NCBI RefSeq assembly: GCF_003545765.1
Contig: NZ_QXIO01000008.1
Location: 102,111 to 166,110, forward strand
DNA from: Colwellia sp. RSH04
GTDB lineage: Bacteria; Pseudomonadota; Gammaproteobacteria; Enterobacterales; Alteromonadaceae
DNA length: 64,000 nt
Reading direction: 5' to 3'
The notes below the pieces were generated by a model. It did no database searches. It saw nothing but the letters and a program-made list of their open reading frames with translations, and had not been told where the DNA came from. A program made the position numbers and the translations under genes. Below, piece after piece: positions 8,008-18,300 of this stretch; within the stretch, counting starts at the first letter, position 1; each line of letters begins with the position of its first letter.

Positions 8008-10998
8008 TCAACTGGATTCCACGTGCTTCTGTTGGAATTGTTTTGGTGTACAGCCGAAACTTTCTTTGAAGCACCTTCCAAAATAAGTTTGTGACGAGAA
8101 GCCTACATCTAATGCAATACGTCCTATTTGTGTTCCACTTTTTAATAATGCTTGTGCTTTTCTTAAGCGAAACTCTTTAATGAAGTTATTAGGTGTTGTC
8201 CCTAATAGTACTTTTATTTTTCGTTGTAGTTGTCTTTCACTCATGGCCATTTCATTGGCTAAATGAGATATTCCTAGCTCTGTTTCAGCATACATTTCTG
8301 CGGTAATTTGCTCCAATTTTGATAAAAATTGTTCATTGATTGAATCTGTGTTGTGATCGTTTTCTAATAAATAGGCGACATTTTGATGTGATGTTTCTTT
8401 TCTTTCTTCTTTTTGTGTATTAGCAATTTTTTGCTGAAAGCTTTGTTGAAGCTGTTTTCTATTTACGATTAAGTTGTCAATTCTCACTAAAAGCTCTTGT
8501 TGGTTAAAAGGTTTACTTAAGTAATCATCAGCTTGTAAATTTAATCCATGTAATCGACTATCAAGATCAGACCTTGCAGTTAATAATATAATTGGAATAT
8601 GTGAAGTAATATCGTTGTCTTTCAATTGTTTTAATACTTCAAAACCGTCGATACCAGTCAGCATAATATCGCAAACAATTAAATCTGGCAGGTACTCTTC
8701 AGCTAATGTTAAACCCAGTTCTCCACTGCTCGCTAATAAACAATGATGTTTTTGTTCGATAACTTGCTTAATATGGCCTTGCATATCTAAGTTATCTTCG
8801 ATCACTAATATCACTTGTTGTGAATGATCTGTTTGTTTATTTATTTGTTCTTTTTGTTCAACCAATAATGATGATACTTCATTTTCAGAAATACTCATTG
8901 GGAGAGAACTTTCAATTTTTACGGGTTGTGCAAGTGGTATTGAAAGAGAAAATTTGCTTCCTTGGTTGTATTCACTGACTAAATTAATGCGCCATTGATG
9001 TGCTTTAACTAACTCGTTTACTAGAGACAATCCAATACCTACACCGAAAATTGCTTGGTTCTTATCGTCATCGGCGCGCTGAAAACGATCAAATATTTTA
9101 GCTTGGGAGGCTTTATTAATACCAATACCAGTATCTATTACATCTAGAATAATTGTGTCTTTATCTTGATAGGCGTTAACTTTTATTTGGCCGCCTGAAG
9201 GGGTGTATTTTATTGCATTTGCTAATAAGTTAAATATTATTTTTTCAAAAGCTTGAGCATCACATTCTAACCAAAGATCATCCCCAATATTTGCATCATA
9301 GGTTAAGTTACTTTGTGTAGCTAATCTTGAAAATGAATCTGAGGGCATAGACATTAAGGTACTTAGCCTGTAAGTCGACAGTGTTAATGATGGATTGTCT
9401 GTTAGGCGAGATAATTCTAGTAATTGCTCCACCATGCGCACTAATCTTAACCCATTACGTTTTGCCGTAGTGAGCTCTTCATTTTCTTGCTGAGTTTTTG
9501 CATCAATTAAATACCTATCTAATATTCCATTGATAATTGTTAGTGGAGTTCGAAATTCATGAGAAATATTTGCGATGAATTTATCTTTTAATTCAAGTGT
9601 TTGTTTTTCAGCTAATTTCCTTGCTGTTAAGTTAATAAAGGTGATAACAATTAAAGGCTGCTCCTCTCTTTCTGCCCATTGTAACTCTACTTGAACTGGA
9701 AACTCTGAGCTGTCAGTTCGTTTTGCAGTACACTCAATAGAAATACCGTTATCTTTTCTTTGTAAGGCATAAACATTACTTTTAAAACTAAAGAAGTAAT
9801 GCATTTTATCATCGAGTGAAAATAAATTAGCAATTTCAGAGTTTAATAACTCTTGCTCTAAGCATTGAAATATTTGTACCGCAGCAGGATTTGCAGATAA
9901 AACTTTGCCTTTAACTGAGCAGGTTAATATAGCATTGTTAGATGCGTTCACAATGGCTTTATCTTTGCTGTGAACCAACGAATTGTTAAGTTGAGTATTT
10001 AAGGTTTTTAGGGAGTGCTGTTCATCACTAAGGGTTTCTATGTGCTTCTTTAATTTGAGATGAATTTTCTTTCTATTATACAAAGAAAGAGAAGTTAAAG
10101 TGATGGCTATGAATAGCCATATAATAATAAGACCAGACTGGTAACTGGTTTGTACTAAATAAATCAATGAAAACTCAATACCAACTATATGTATCACGAT
10201 TAAGCTTACTGAAAGCATTAAAATGTATATTTCGGTTTGAGGTACTTGTCTATATGTTACAGGTTTACTTTTTTGTATAAGAGAAAGGTTTGCAGCAAAT
10301 AATAGTGCGCAATAGGGCAATAGCTGTATTGAGCTATTGAAAAAATATTCTGTGTTGGCTATTTGATAAAACATGATGAAGCTTATTGTTTCATTGAGGA
10401 GAATCGCGATAGCCCCGAAAGTCATTAAGCCATAGGTTTTATACCAAAAGTTATGCTGACTGGCGATTGTTAAAACACTTAAGCGAATAACAATAAATAA
10501 AGTAATACAAAGATTAAATGATATTGATGGCAAATGAGTTTGGTATTTTTGTTCTGCAAATTCAAATGGCATGATAATAAAATAACAAAAACAAAGGACA
10601 GAAAAGCATATAGCAGGTACCTTTCCACTTATATGTTTATTTTGTGCATTTCCTGATAAGTGAGGAGTACTTTCTATGGCGAGTAAAATGAAAAAGTAAC
10701 TGAGTAACGTTGTAAAGTCTTTAAAAAAAAAGGAAAGCGAAACTTGATTGTACAGGCCAATAAAAGAAGGTATTGAGGCTGAAATAATCGCTAAGCTAAA
10801 AAACTGCCAAAACTGTATCAAACTTCTAGACTGACTGTGTTTATACGCGATTACTGTAAAAACAAAGCATAAAAGTTGAATTATCAAAATAGCGTATTGT
10901 TTAACATTTGTTGCAGAAGACTCCAGAACATAACCATATGGGAACAAAGTAAGTATAACTGCAATACATAATGCGAAGTTTCTAAAGTTTTTTGGCAA
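8008..10998 (-). CDS. Membrane-bound hybrid histidine kinase / response regulator with AraC-type DNA-binding output
   Basis: A 996-residue one-component version of a two-component system. The start is TTG at 10998; an in-frame TAA lies two codons upstream and no ATG occurs for over 100 residues. About ten hydrophobic helices cover residues 10-330, followed by a coiled coil, a PAS domain (about 345-465) and HisKA with H480 (NISHEFRTPL). HATPase_c shows NLLANAIKYT, DTGIGI and GVGIGLSLV (about 590-700). A receiver domain has phospho-acceptor D777 (DLIVCDIML) and K in LSKPF, and a C-terminal AraC HTH lies at about 890-990 (MSERQLQRKI ... ALDVGFSSQTYFGRCFK). Signal sensing, phosphorelay and DNA binding thus sit in one chain anchored in the inner membrane. 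The output resembles the HTCS class, but the sensor is a multi-helix membrane domain. Its targets are plausibly nearby secreted-protease genes (inference from position only). Confidence 0.92.
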   Translation of the reverse strand: MPKNFRNFALCIAVILTLFPYGYVLESSATNVKQYAILIIQLLCFVFTVIAYKHSQSRSLIQFWQFFSLAIISASIPSFIGLYNQVSLSFFFKDFTTLLSYFFILLAIESTPHLSGNAQNKHISGKVPAICFSVLCFCYFIIMPFEFAEQKYQTHLPSISFNLCITLFIVIRLSVLTIASQHNFWYKTYGLMTFGAIAILLNETISFIMFYQIANTEYFFNSSIQLLPYCALLFAANLSLIQKSKPVTYRQVPQTEIYILMLSVSLIVIHIVGIEFSLIYLVQTSYQSGLIIIWLFIAITLTSLSLYNRKKIHLKLKKHIETLSDEQHSLKTLNTQLNNSLVHSKDKAIVNASNNAILTCSVKGKVLSANPAAVQIFQCLEQELLNSEIANLFSLDDKMHYFFSFKSNVYALQRKDNGISIECTAKRTDSSEFPVQVELQWAEREEQPLIVITFINLTARKLAEKQTLELKDKFIANISHEFRTPLTIINGILDRYLIDAKTQQENEELTTAKRNGLRLVRMVEQLLELSRLTDNPSLTLSTYRLSTLMSMPSDSFSRLATQSNLTYDANIGDDLWLECDAQAFEKIIFNLLANAIKYTPSGGQIKVNAYQDKDTIILDVIDTGIGINKASQAKIFDRFQRADDDKNQAIFGVGIGLSLVNELVKAHQWRINLVSEYNQGSKFSLSIPLAQPVKIESSLPMSISENEVSSLLVEQKEQINKQTDHSQQVILVIEDNLDMQGHIKQVIEQKHHCLLASSGELGLTLAEEYLPDLIVCDIMLTGIDGFEVLKQLKDNDITSHIPIILLTARSDLDSRLHGLNLQADDYLSKPFNQQELLVRIDNLIVNRKQLQQSFQQKIANTQKEERKETSHQNVAYLLENDHNTDSINEQFLSKLEQITAEMYAETELGISHLANEMAMSERQLQRKIKVLLGTTPNNFIKEFRLRKAQALLKSGTQIGRIALDVGFSSQTYFGRCFKESFGCTPKQFQQKHVESS

Positions 10999-11158
10999 TG
11001 CTTAAATCCAGATAAAATATTTTGAAAAGTTAACGTTTTATTTGTGAAATTTTAACCTTTAATTGTTAACTTACTATACATTATTTTAACAAAACAAGCG
11101 GCTAAGTAAGACTTTTAGCTTATTTTAATAAGTTTAACTTCAGTATTTCTGTAAACTA

Positions 11159-11176
11159 TGTAAGACATGTCGCACA
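11159..11176 (+). promoter_or_regulatory. GacA/UvrY/VarA-like box upstream of the CsrB-type RNA
   Basis: TGTAAG-ACATGT-CGCACA. The first half matches the TGTAAG half-site exactly, the spacing of 6 is right, and the second half matches CTTACA at 4 of 6 positions. It lies about 180 bases before the estimated RNA start, about where such boxes sit in front of csrB, rsmY and rsmZ genes. A poorer AGTAAG-N8-CTTATT lies at 11105-11124. Confidence 0.45.
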
Positions 11177-11333
11177 AGGTCGTGAGATATGTTGGCAATT
11201 GATGTTGAAAAACCGAAGGTTTTTATTTCTATCTTATTGTTTTGTATAGGGTTGTTATTGTTTTGCTTTTGTTACATTCATATTACAACTAAGTTTTTAG
11301 TTATATCATGCTTCTCGCATTTTGAAATAGGTG

Positions 11334-11339
11334 TATTAT
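11334..11339 (+). promoter_or_regulatory. Possible -10 box of the CsrB-type RNA
   Basis: TATTAT, 5 of 6 matches to TATAAT, placed about 7 bases before the first GGA-bearing stem-loop. No good -35 element lies 16-18 bases upstream (CTTCTC at 11311), as is usual for a promoter needing an activator. The transcript start would be near 11346. Confidence 0.35.
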
Positions 11340-11344
11340 TAATA

Positions 11345-11758
11345 CTGTCAGGACGACATGGAGCAGGGGGCTTTATTATGAACAAGGATTCGCTCGCAGG
11401 AATACTTGCTTAGGATAAGCAAGAGTGGTTTTAGGATAAACCATGATAATGGAAATATCAAAGGATTGATATAATAAGGATGTTGTAAGGAAACTAGGAA
11501 ACTCAAAACGGGATGTTTTGTTAAAGGACCTTTAAGGATAAAGTATAGTGGCAGGATGTTGCTAAAGGACGAAATAAACATGGATGTGGGTTGATTAGGA
11601 AGATCAACGTCAGGAAGACAGTAGTAAAAGGACAATGAGAGGACTCATTAGGATAAACTAAGGATAGTTATTCAAGGAAGAAACGAGAACACCATATTTA
11701 GTGCAGGACGCACGATATAAGCTAGTATAAAATGCGGCTCAATGAGCCGCATTTTTGT
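11345..11758 (+). ncRNA. csrB: CsrB-family regulatory RNA (CsrA-sequestering)
   Basis: About 410 nt between the hybrid kinase and a small membrane protein contains some 25 GGA triplets, over 20 of them AGGA, the core of the CsrA recognition sequence. Many sit in loops of short hairpins: CTTGCTT-AGGAT-AAGCAAG (11406-11424), TGGTTT-TAGGAT-AAACCA, GTTGAT-TAGGAA-GATCAAC, TGAG-AGGA-CTCA, GTGC-AGGAC-GCAC and TGTC-AGGAC-GACA. It ends in a strong intrinsic terminator. This is the hallmark of CsrB/CsrC/RsmZ RNAs, which titrate the translational repressor CsrA under GacA/UvrY-type control. ORFs drawn through it (11189-11413 plus, 11348-11635 minus) look fortuitous. The 5' end is approximate. A CsrC-like name is equally possible. 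Confidence 0.92.
11730..11758 (+). terminator. Terminator of the CsrB-type RNA
   Basis: Perfect 11-bp stem AAATGCGGCTC/GAGCCGCATTT with a 3-nt loop and a TTTTT tail, the 3' end of the GGA-rich RNA. Confidence 0.93.
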
Positions 11759-11955
11759 ATCTGACATTTGGCAATAGCTAAAAGCCCGTATAATCTTATT
11801 ACAACCCCATTAATTTAGTATCACTGCTTTTTACCTATAATCGGGTAGCTTGTAGGCTTTATAACACTATTTGATAGACATAACATTTATAATGTCAGTT
11901 TAAGCTTTTTTATCAAAAACGTTTGTTCAAACGTTATCTTTTGCTAGGAAACAAG

Positions 11956-12312
11956 ATGTATTTAACATTGCAAAAAATTTCTAATGCTCTAATGCCACTA
12001 AGACAGTTCTTATTGTTTTCCGCTGTTTGTTTAATGCTTTTTATAGCTTATCAGCTTATTTTTCCTGTTGCGGTGTCAGTACATGATAATCTACTGAAAA
12101 TCTGTCTGTTAGGGCTGATTTGGCTTTTATTGTTTTACAGTATCATCATCACATTTTCTGGTAAAAGAGTAGACTCAATAGAAACTAAGTCATGGCTTGC
12201 GAAGTTTAAACATAAGTTAGCCTCTATCATGAAAGGATGTTTTGTAATTTTCTTTTTTATATTAACTGTCGCAATAGTGATAATCTCTACTCGCATGTTA
12301 AATGTACTTTAA
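11956..12312 (+). CDS. Small inner-membrane protein of unknown function
   Basis: 118 residues from ATG 11956, chosen over the upstream TTG 11923 because TAGGAA lies 5 bases before it. Three hydrophobic segments are visible: FLLFSAVCLMLFIAYQLIF, ICLLGLIWLLLFYSIIITF and FVIFFFILTVAIVIIS. A basic loop (KSWLAKFKHKLASIMKG) separates the second and third. I do not recognise the family. It shares its terminator with the convergent large collagenase gene. A decayed copy of its C-terminal coding end seems to exist at about 19060-19137, next to the second collagenase. Confidence 0.65.
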   Translation: MYLTLQKISNALMPLRQFLLFSAVCLMLFIAYQLIFPVAVSVHDNLLKICLLGLIWLLLFYSIIITFSGKRVDSIETKSWLAKFKHKLASIMKGCFVIFFFILTVAIVIISTRMLNVL

Positions 12313-12322
12313 GTATGGTATA

Positions 12323-12355
12323 AAAAAACCCAACACATCAGTGTTGGGTTTTTAA
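12323..12355. terminator. Bidirectional terminator between membrane protein and large collagenase
   Basis: Stem AAACCCAACAC/GTGTTGGGTTT with loop ATCA, A-run on the left and T-run on the right, so it can serve the convergent genes on both strands. Confidence 0.9.
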
Positions 12356-12392
12356 TATTTAAGCGATTAAATGCTTAGTTAGTCACGGTTGA

Positions 12393-15300
12393 TTAACGTT
12401 CAGAAACTATTAATTCAACGCCACCAAACTCACCATCTAAAGTGATGTAGTGCCAGTAAACGTCAGGGTTTAGTTGCACATCTAAACTATCCCAGTTACC
12501 GTCACCGTTTGCATAACCGTCATTATCTTGCGCAGTTGGCCAGTCATCAGCTTTAAACATAATGTCTGCATTACCCCAACCACCAGAAGTTGTTAGTGTA
12601 AGGCGAGTAGATAAAGCATCTTCATTGCGGATGAAGAATGATGCGTGGCCACCTGAAGAGTTAATACATTCAACGATTTGGCTTGTTGATACAGTTGTAT
12701 TTTCTGGATCATGAGCATTCGCCTGAACATTCACTACACAAGGAGAGAAATCAGTACTGATTGTTACAGGTTCACCAGCCCAGTTGCCTGCTGTACCAGA
12801 AGTAGTAGAGTCTTCATCATTAGGACCAAGTTCAACAATGTTGCTTTCACCTAACACAACACCATTCACTAACCAGTCATTAAACTCAGCATCGTAACTT
12901 GTACCGATGTTATCCATATAAGTTTGATATTCCGTGAATTGACCTGTACGTGTCAAGCTTAAGATTTGGTCAACATCGTTTCTATGGTTTTCAAACATGA
13001 AGCGAACTGCTAGGTAACCCCAACGATAGATTCGTGTTTGACCTGAGTTATAGTCATTCTTGAAGATTTCAGATAATGCCACTTCTTGAGATTCACCCAC
13101 AGAAATTGCGAAATCATTACCGTCACCTTGAGAAATATACTCACCAAGACCTTCAGACCACCATACCGTACTAACAGTCATACCAAGTTGGAAATCTCCA
13201 TATAAATCGAAACGACCATCTAAATAATGAACGTATTCATGCTGTAGGTTCCAAACATGGAATTCAGGTTTTATCCACTCGGCTTCATAGGCAATGAAAC
13301 GCGCTTGGTTCTTCTCATTAATTGGTGCACCTTCTAAATACATACCACCATTATTAGTATCAATACCGAAGAATTGACCTGCATAGGTTTTGTAATCTTC
13401 TGATGAGTCGAAAATAACAAGTTCTAATGCTTGGTTATTATCGTCAGCAACTGGCTGGTAACCTGTGTTCAATATTTGATGGAAGTTTGTTTCTTGACCA
13501 CCTAATACTTCACAAATCCAAGCTGCTTGATCGTTGTACATGTGCTGAGCACGAATCTTCAAGCTATCAGAACACTTGTAGTTGAAGGTTAATGTTTCAG
13601 CTTCTAAGGTGTATGCGAAACCACAGATATTATAATAACCACAATCTGCGCGATCGTAGAAATCAGACATGCTAGCTGCTTTTATCCATAATGCTTTAGT
13701 TTCGTCATCTTTACTTGAGCTATCAAGTACCGCTTTAACTAACGACTTAACACGTGGAAATAACTCATCGATATGATATAAGCGAGACATTTCGTTAACA
13801 GCATTTAATAAAACATACTCAGCATCAGTACCAATCATGTCACGGTTAGCATTTTGGAAGTTAAACAAAACATCTAAAATACTATCGTCAGCAATGAATA
13901 GTGCTTGCATTGCTTCATCCCATTGAGCACGGAATAAAGTAGTGAAAACAGCATTTGCTGCAGCATTCATGTTAAAGCTAGATTTCCAATTTGCATTATA
14001 GTCATTAAGTACTTTAATGGTTATATCGTTAAAAGCAGCACCTAAGTAGGCAGAATCAACGGTAATCAACGCCTCTTTTAATACGTTGCCGTTTTCTTCG
14101 CTAACTATCCAAGTGTTAGTGTTGTTAAATAAGTTTCTAAGCGCTGTTGCAATAGCATCTGTTACAGCAGAAGTATACTCAGGCACATCTTCTGGATGAG
14201 CAAACTGTACATAATAAGCACCGCGTAAGAAGTATAATAATGATTGCAACCCTGTTGTATCTGTACCTGTATATCCTGGAGCGCGTGTATTGATAGCATT
14301 GGCGATAGCAATCATATTCGCTTCAGAGTATACCTGCGTCGCATCTGCTCCACTAATCTTATAAATAGGGCTAACATTTTGTGGATGAGAAATTGCAATA
14401 CGCTCTACAAGGTTATCGCCGTTTAGTCCTAAGAAACGTGTAGCATCAGTAGGGAAACCATCATCAGGGATGTCATTACCACCTCCTGTTGAAGGGAACT
14501 TAGACGTATCAGTAGCAATTAAGAAGCTAACTTCGCTAGCATCGCCACCGTTAGCATCTAATAAAACGTATAACCAACCTTTATTAGCAGTAAAAGTAAC
14601 TGTTTCACTAGTACCAGTATTTGTTGATACATGTTCATAATTACTCGTTGTTGCCCATGTTTCAGCGCTTGTGTAAATTGCTAAATCAGCAGTACCACCA
14701 GCAGTAGACATGGTTATTTCAACGTTGTCATGTGGAACAAAAATATAGTAAGAAGAAGAGCCTGAGATGTTTACACACTCAACTTGGTTAAAGGTTAATT
14801 CTTGCTCAACAATTGTATCAGCGCCACACATGCCCGGATTAGTTGGTAGAGTAGGAATAACAGAACCGTCGCCAGAACCGTCACCAGAACCGTCACCAGA
14901 ACCGTCACCAGAACCGTCGCCAGAGCCGTCACCTGAGCCGTCGCCAGAGCCGTCGCCAGAGCCGTCGCCAGAGCCGTCACCTGAGCCGTCGCCAGAGCCG
15001 TCACCAGAACCGTCACCAGAACCATCACCAGAACCGTCACCTGAACCATCACCAGAACCGTCGCCATCAGTAAATGAATCAGCATCAATTACATAGGTAT
15101 TTACAGCTTCAGTTAATACAGCAATACCTAAACACTTGTTGTTGCTTTCTGCAATCATCATACGGTCGCCTTGCGCCCAGTAATCTGCACTGTAGGTATC
15201 ACCATTGTTTAAGGTTTGGTAGTTGTTATCTAAGTTTGGTTCACCTGTCGTTGAACTTACCCAGTAAAGGCTAACAGGCGTATCTGTGGTATTAGTAACT

Positions 15301-18300
15301 GAAATCTCAGCACCATCTGCACTACGCTCGTAAGCGTTTGTTAAGTCACAGCTACCAAAAGTATTTGCAGCAGGAATAACTTCAACAGAGACTGCATCTT
15401 TAACCATTTCAGCATCAACAGTGAAAGTATTCACTGATTCTGTCATTACAGCAACGCCTAAACAGTTCTTGTAGTTATCAGTAACCACTAAGCGATCACC
15501 ATTTGCCCAGTAATCAGCACTATAACTCTCACCTTGCGCTAAAGTAGCATAAGGGTTGTCATAGTTAACTTCACCTGTTTGGTTATTAACCCAATATAAT
15601 GTTACGGGAGTATCAGTAGTGTTTGTTACTGAGACTTCAGCAGCAATATCACTATTGCGTACATATTGGTATACAAGGTCACAACTACCAAACGTATTGG
15701 CTGCTGGAATAACTTGAGGAGGAGGAGCAATTGCATCGGTATTAGCTAATACCCAGTCAGTGTAATCGGTATCAGTGGCAACAATATTTGCTAACACAGC
15801 ATCGAATGCAGCTTTGTCACTATTACGAGCCGCTTGTGCTGCTGCTAATACATCACTTTTACGGTTTTCAGCGAGGTATTGCATAGTAATGTATGACCAT
15901 GGATATAAATTATTAAAAGAGTAATCCATGAATAAAACATTATGCAAAGGTGGCACAGTTTCACCTGCAAGGTCACCTAAGTTTCGAGTATCGCCCACAC
16001 CTTTAGATAAATACTCTGCCCAACCTTCAGCCCAAGATACGGTATTTAAATGATACTCAAAAGCACCATATAAATTATATCGACCATCAAGATAGTGAGT
16101 GTATTCATGTTCAAGATTATAAACATCACCTTCAGCTTCACAAGAGTAACCTACCCAGCTTTCTGGACATTGCATAGCATGAAAACGTGCAATGTTACCT
16201 TCAACTGAAGGATCACCTTCTAAGTAAATTCCACCATTATCTGTGTTATGCCCAAAGAAGTCATAACCGTATTGCTCATAATCTTCAGGCGATGCATAAA
16301 CAACGACTTCTAATTTCGCATTAGTATCATCAGCAACGGGCTGGTTACCTGTATTAAAGAAGTTATGGAACTTATCAGTCATTGCTGACATCTTTTGACA
16401 TGAACTATCTAACTGCTCTGGGGTCATAGATTGAGCACGGATAGTTAAGTTGTCATTACATTGATAAGTCGTAGATAACACATCTTCAGCAGTTAACTCA
16501 GGTAAACAGTAATTAGCTAATGCATCATTTTCATCACAAGTACGGCCAACAGCGTCAAGATAGGTTGTACCTATTTCACGTTTAGCTGTTTCTTCAGAAA
16601 TATCAGTAGTTACTTTGTTATAGATTTCAATAACAATGCTATCAATGCGTTCTTTTGTTGCATCATCTGCAAGGTTACTTACATGGCCTAGCGCTAATAA
16701 AGTATGTGCTAATATCCATTTTCTATCACTATCAGCATCCCAGCGTAAGTCTAAGGCTGTCTCACCTAAACCATAAGCACGTAACGCAGAAATTACTGAT
16801 AACATTTGATTATTAAAGGCAGTACTCAATGTAGCGTTAGACTTGCCTTCAAAAGCCATATCATAAAAAGCCTTTAACAGTTGGTTAGTACTGTAACCAA
16901 AATTGTCGTAGCTATATGGATTAGTTAATTCAGAGTAATACTGAGTTAAGGCTAGTAAATGTGGAATGTGCTCTTCAAAGGCGTCACTTGCAGGTGCTAA
17001 TGCTAAGTTTAACATTGCTGTTGCATAACCTTCTTGAATTAAACCAGCTGGCGCTTCAGTTGAGTGGAAGTCAGTCATTTTCGCAACAGCATGTAATGCA
17101 TTGCTTAAACGAGTTACTTCATCAGCAGTAAAATCACCAGTTGTACCGTTGAATGAGTAGTTTCTTAAGAAGTAAACTAATTGATCAAGATCTGTACTTG
17201 TGATGTCATCTTGTGCAGCTAAGAAGTGAATTGCATCAGCAACATCACCAATTGGATCTTCTGCTCTGCTAGCAATAGCAGCCCAGTCAGCCCATGAGCC
17301 TGCAATGATTTCATTAACAACATCAGTAAATTGACTAGCCGATGTTAACGTTGGTGCAGGGATAGAAACAACAACATTTTTGTCAATAACTACGTAATCG
17401 TCATTGCCGCCGCCGTTGTCACCGCCGCCGTTATCACCGCCGTTTGAGCCATCACTTACACTAAAAGTAACTTGATCGTTATTTCCAAAGATAGTGATAT
17501 ATAAACGACCTGCATCAGCAGTTAATGAAATACTTTCTTCTGTAGTACCTGTTGTTGCTGAAGAGGCTATGTTGTTGCTTGAAGAAGCCCAGCCACCAGT
17601 ATTAACATAAAGGTCTGCTTCACCCGTACCACCTGTTGTAGTAATAGTAAGGTTTGTGTTATCTGCTTCAACATCTAAATAATGGTATTGACCATTACCT
17701 GAAATACACTCGGTTTGATTAAGTGTTAAAGCATAACCTGATGTAGTTTTAGCACCACAAAGTACCGGATCGCCGCCGTTATCACCGCCGCCGTTATCAC
17801 CGCCGCCGTTATCACCGCCGCCGTTATCACCGCCGCCGTTATCACCGCCGCCGTTATCACCGCCGCCAGAATCGGTTTCACCATTCAGGCTTAATGTAAC
17901 GCCTTCGTGAGCACCCATGAGAGAGATATAGAAGGTACCTGCATTTGCAGTAACTGATAATGATTCCTCAGTACCAGAGTTTACTGACGAAGCAGTAAAA
18001 CTACTACGTGTAGCCCAAGAGCTAGAGTTTACATAAATGTCAGCTTCACCAGTACCACCAGTCGTCGTAATGGTCAGTGGTGTGCCATCTTCTTCAACAT
18101 TGGTACTAAAGTATAATCCATTACCTGAGGTACATCTTACTTCACCAAGTGTTAATGTTGCGTTCGAACTACTAGGGTTAGCACAAAGCTCACCATTATC
18201 ATTGCCATTATCTGTACCAGCTTCTTTTACATTAAGTGTTACTTGTTCATGATTACCAAATACACTGATGTATAAACGACCAGCTTGCGCTGTTACCAAT

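Noticed and set aside
11189..11413. A 74-residue hydrophobic ORF upstream of and into the GGA-rich RNA
   Set aside because: No good ribosome binding site, its end lies in the CsrB-type RNA, and the coding sequence covers the likely promoter; better explained as chance.
11348..11635. A 95-residue ORF on the minus strand
   Set aside because: It is antisense to the GGA-rich RNA; the Pro/Leu/Ser-rich content simply reflects reverse-complemented AGGA repeats.
14767..15096. Plus-strand ORF coding (SPEP)n repeats
   Set aside because: Shadow of the SGDG-coding 12-bp repeat of the collagenase on the other strand.
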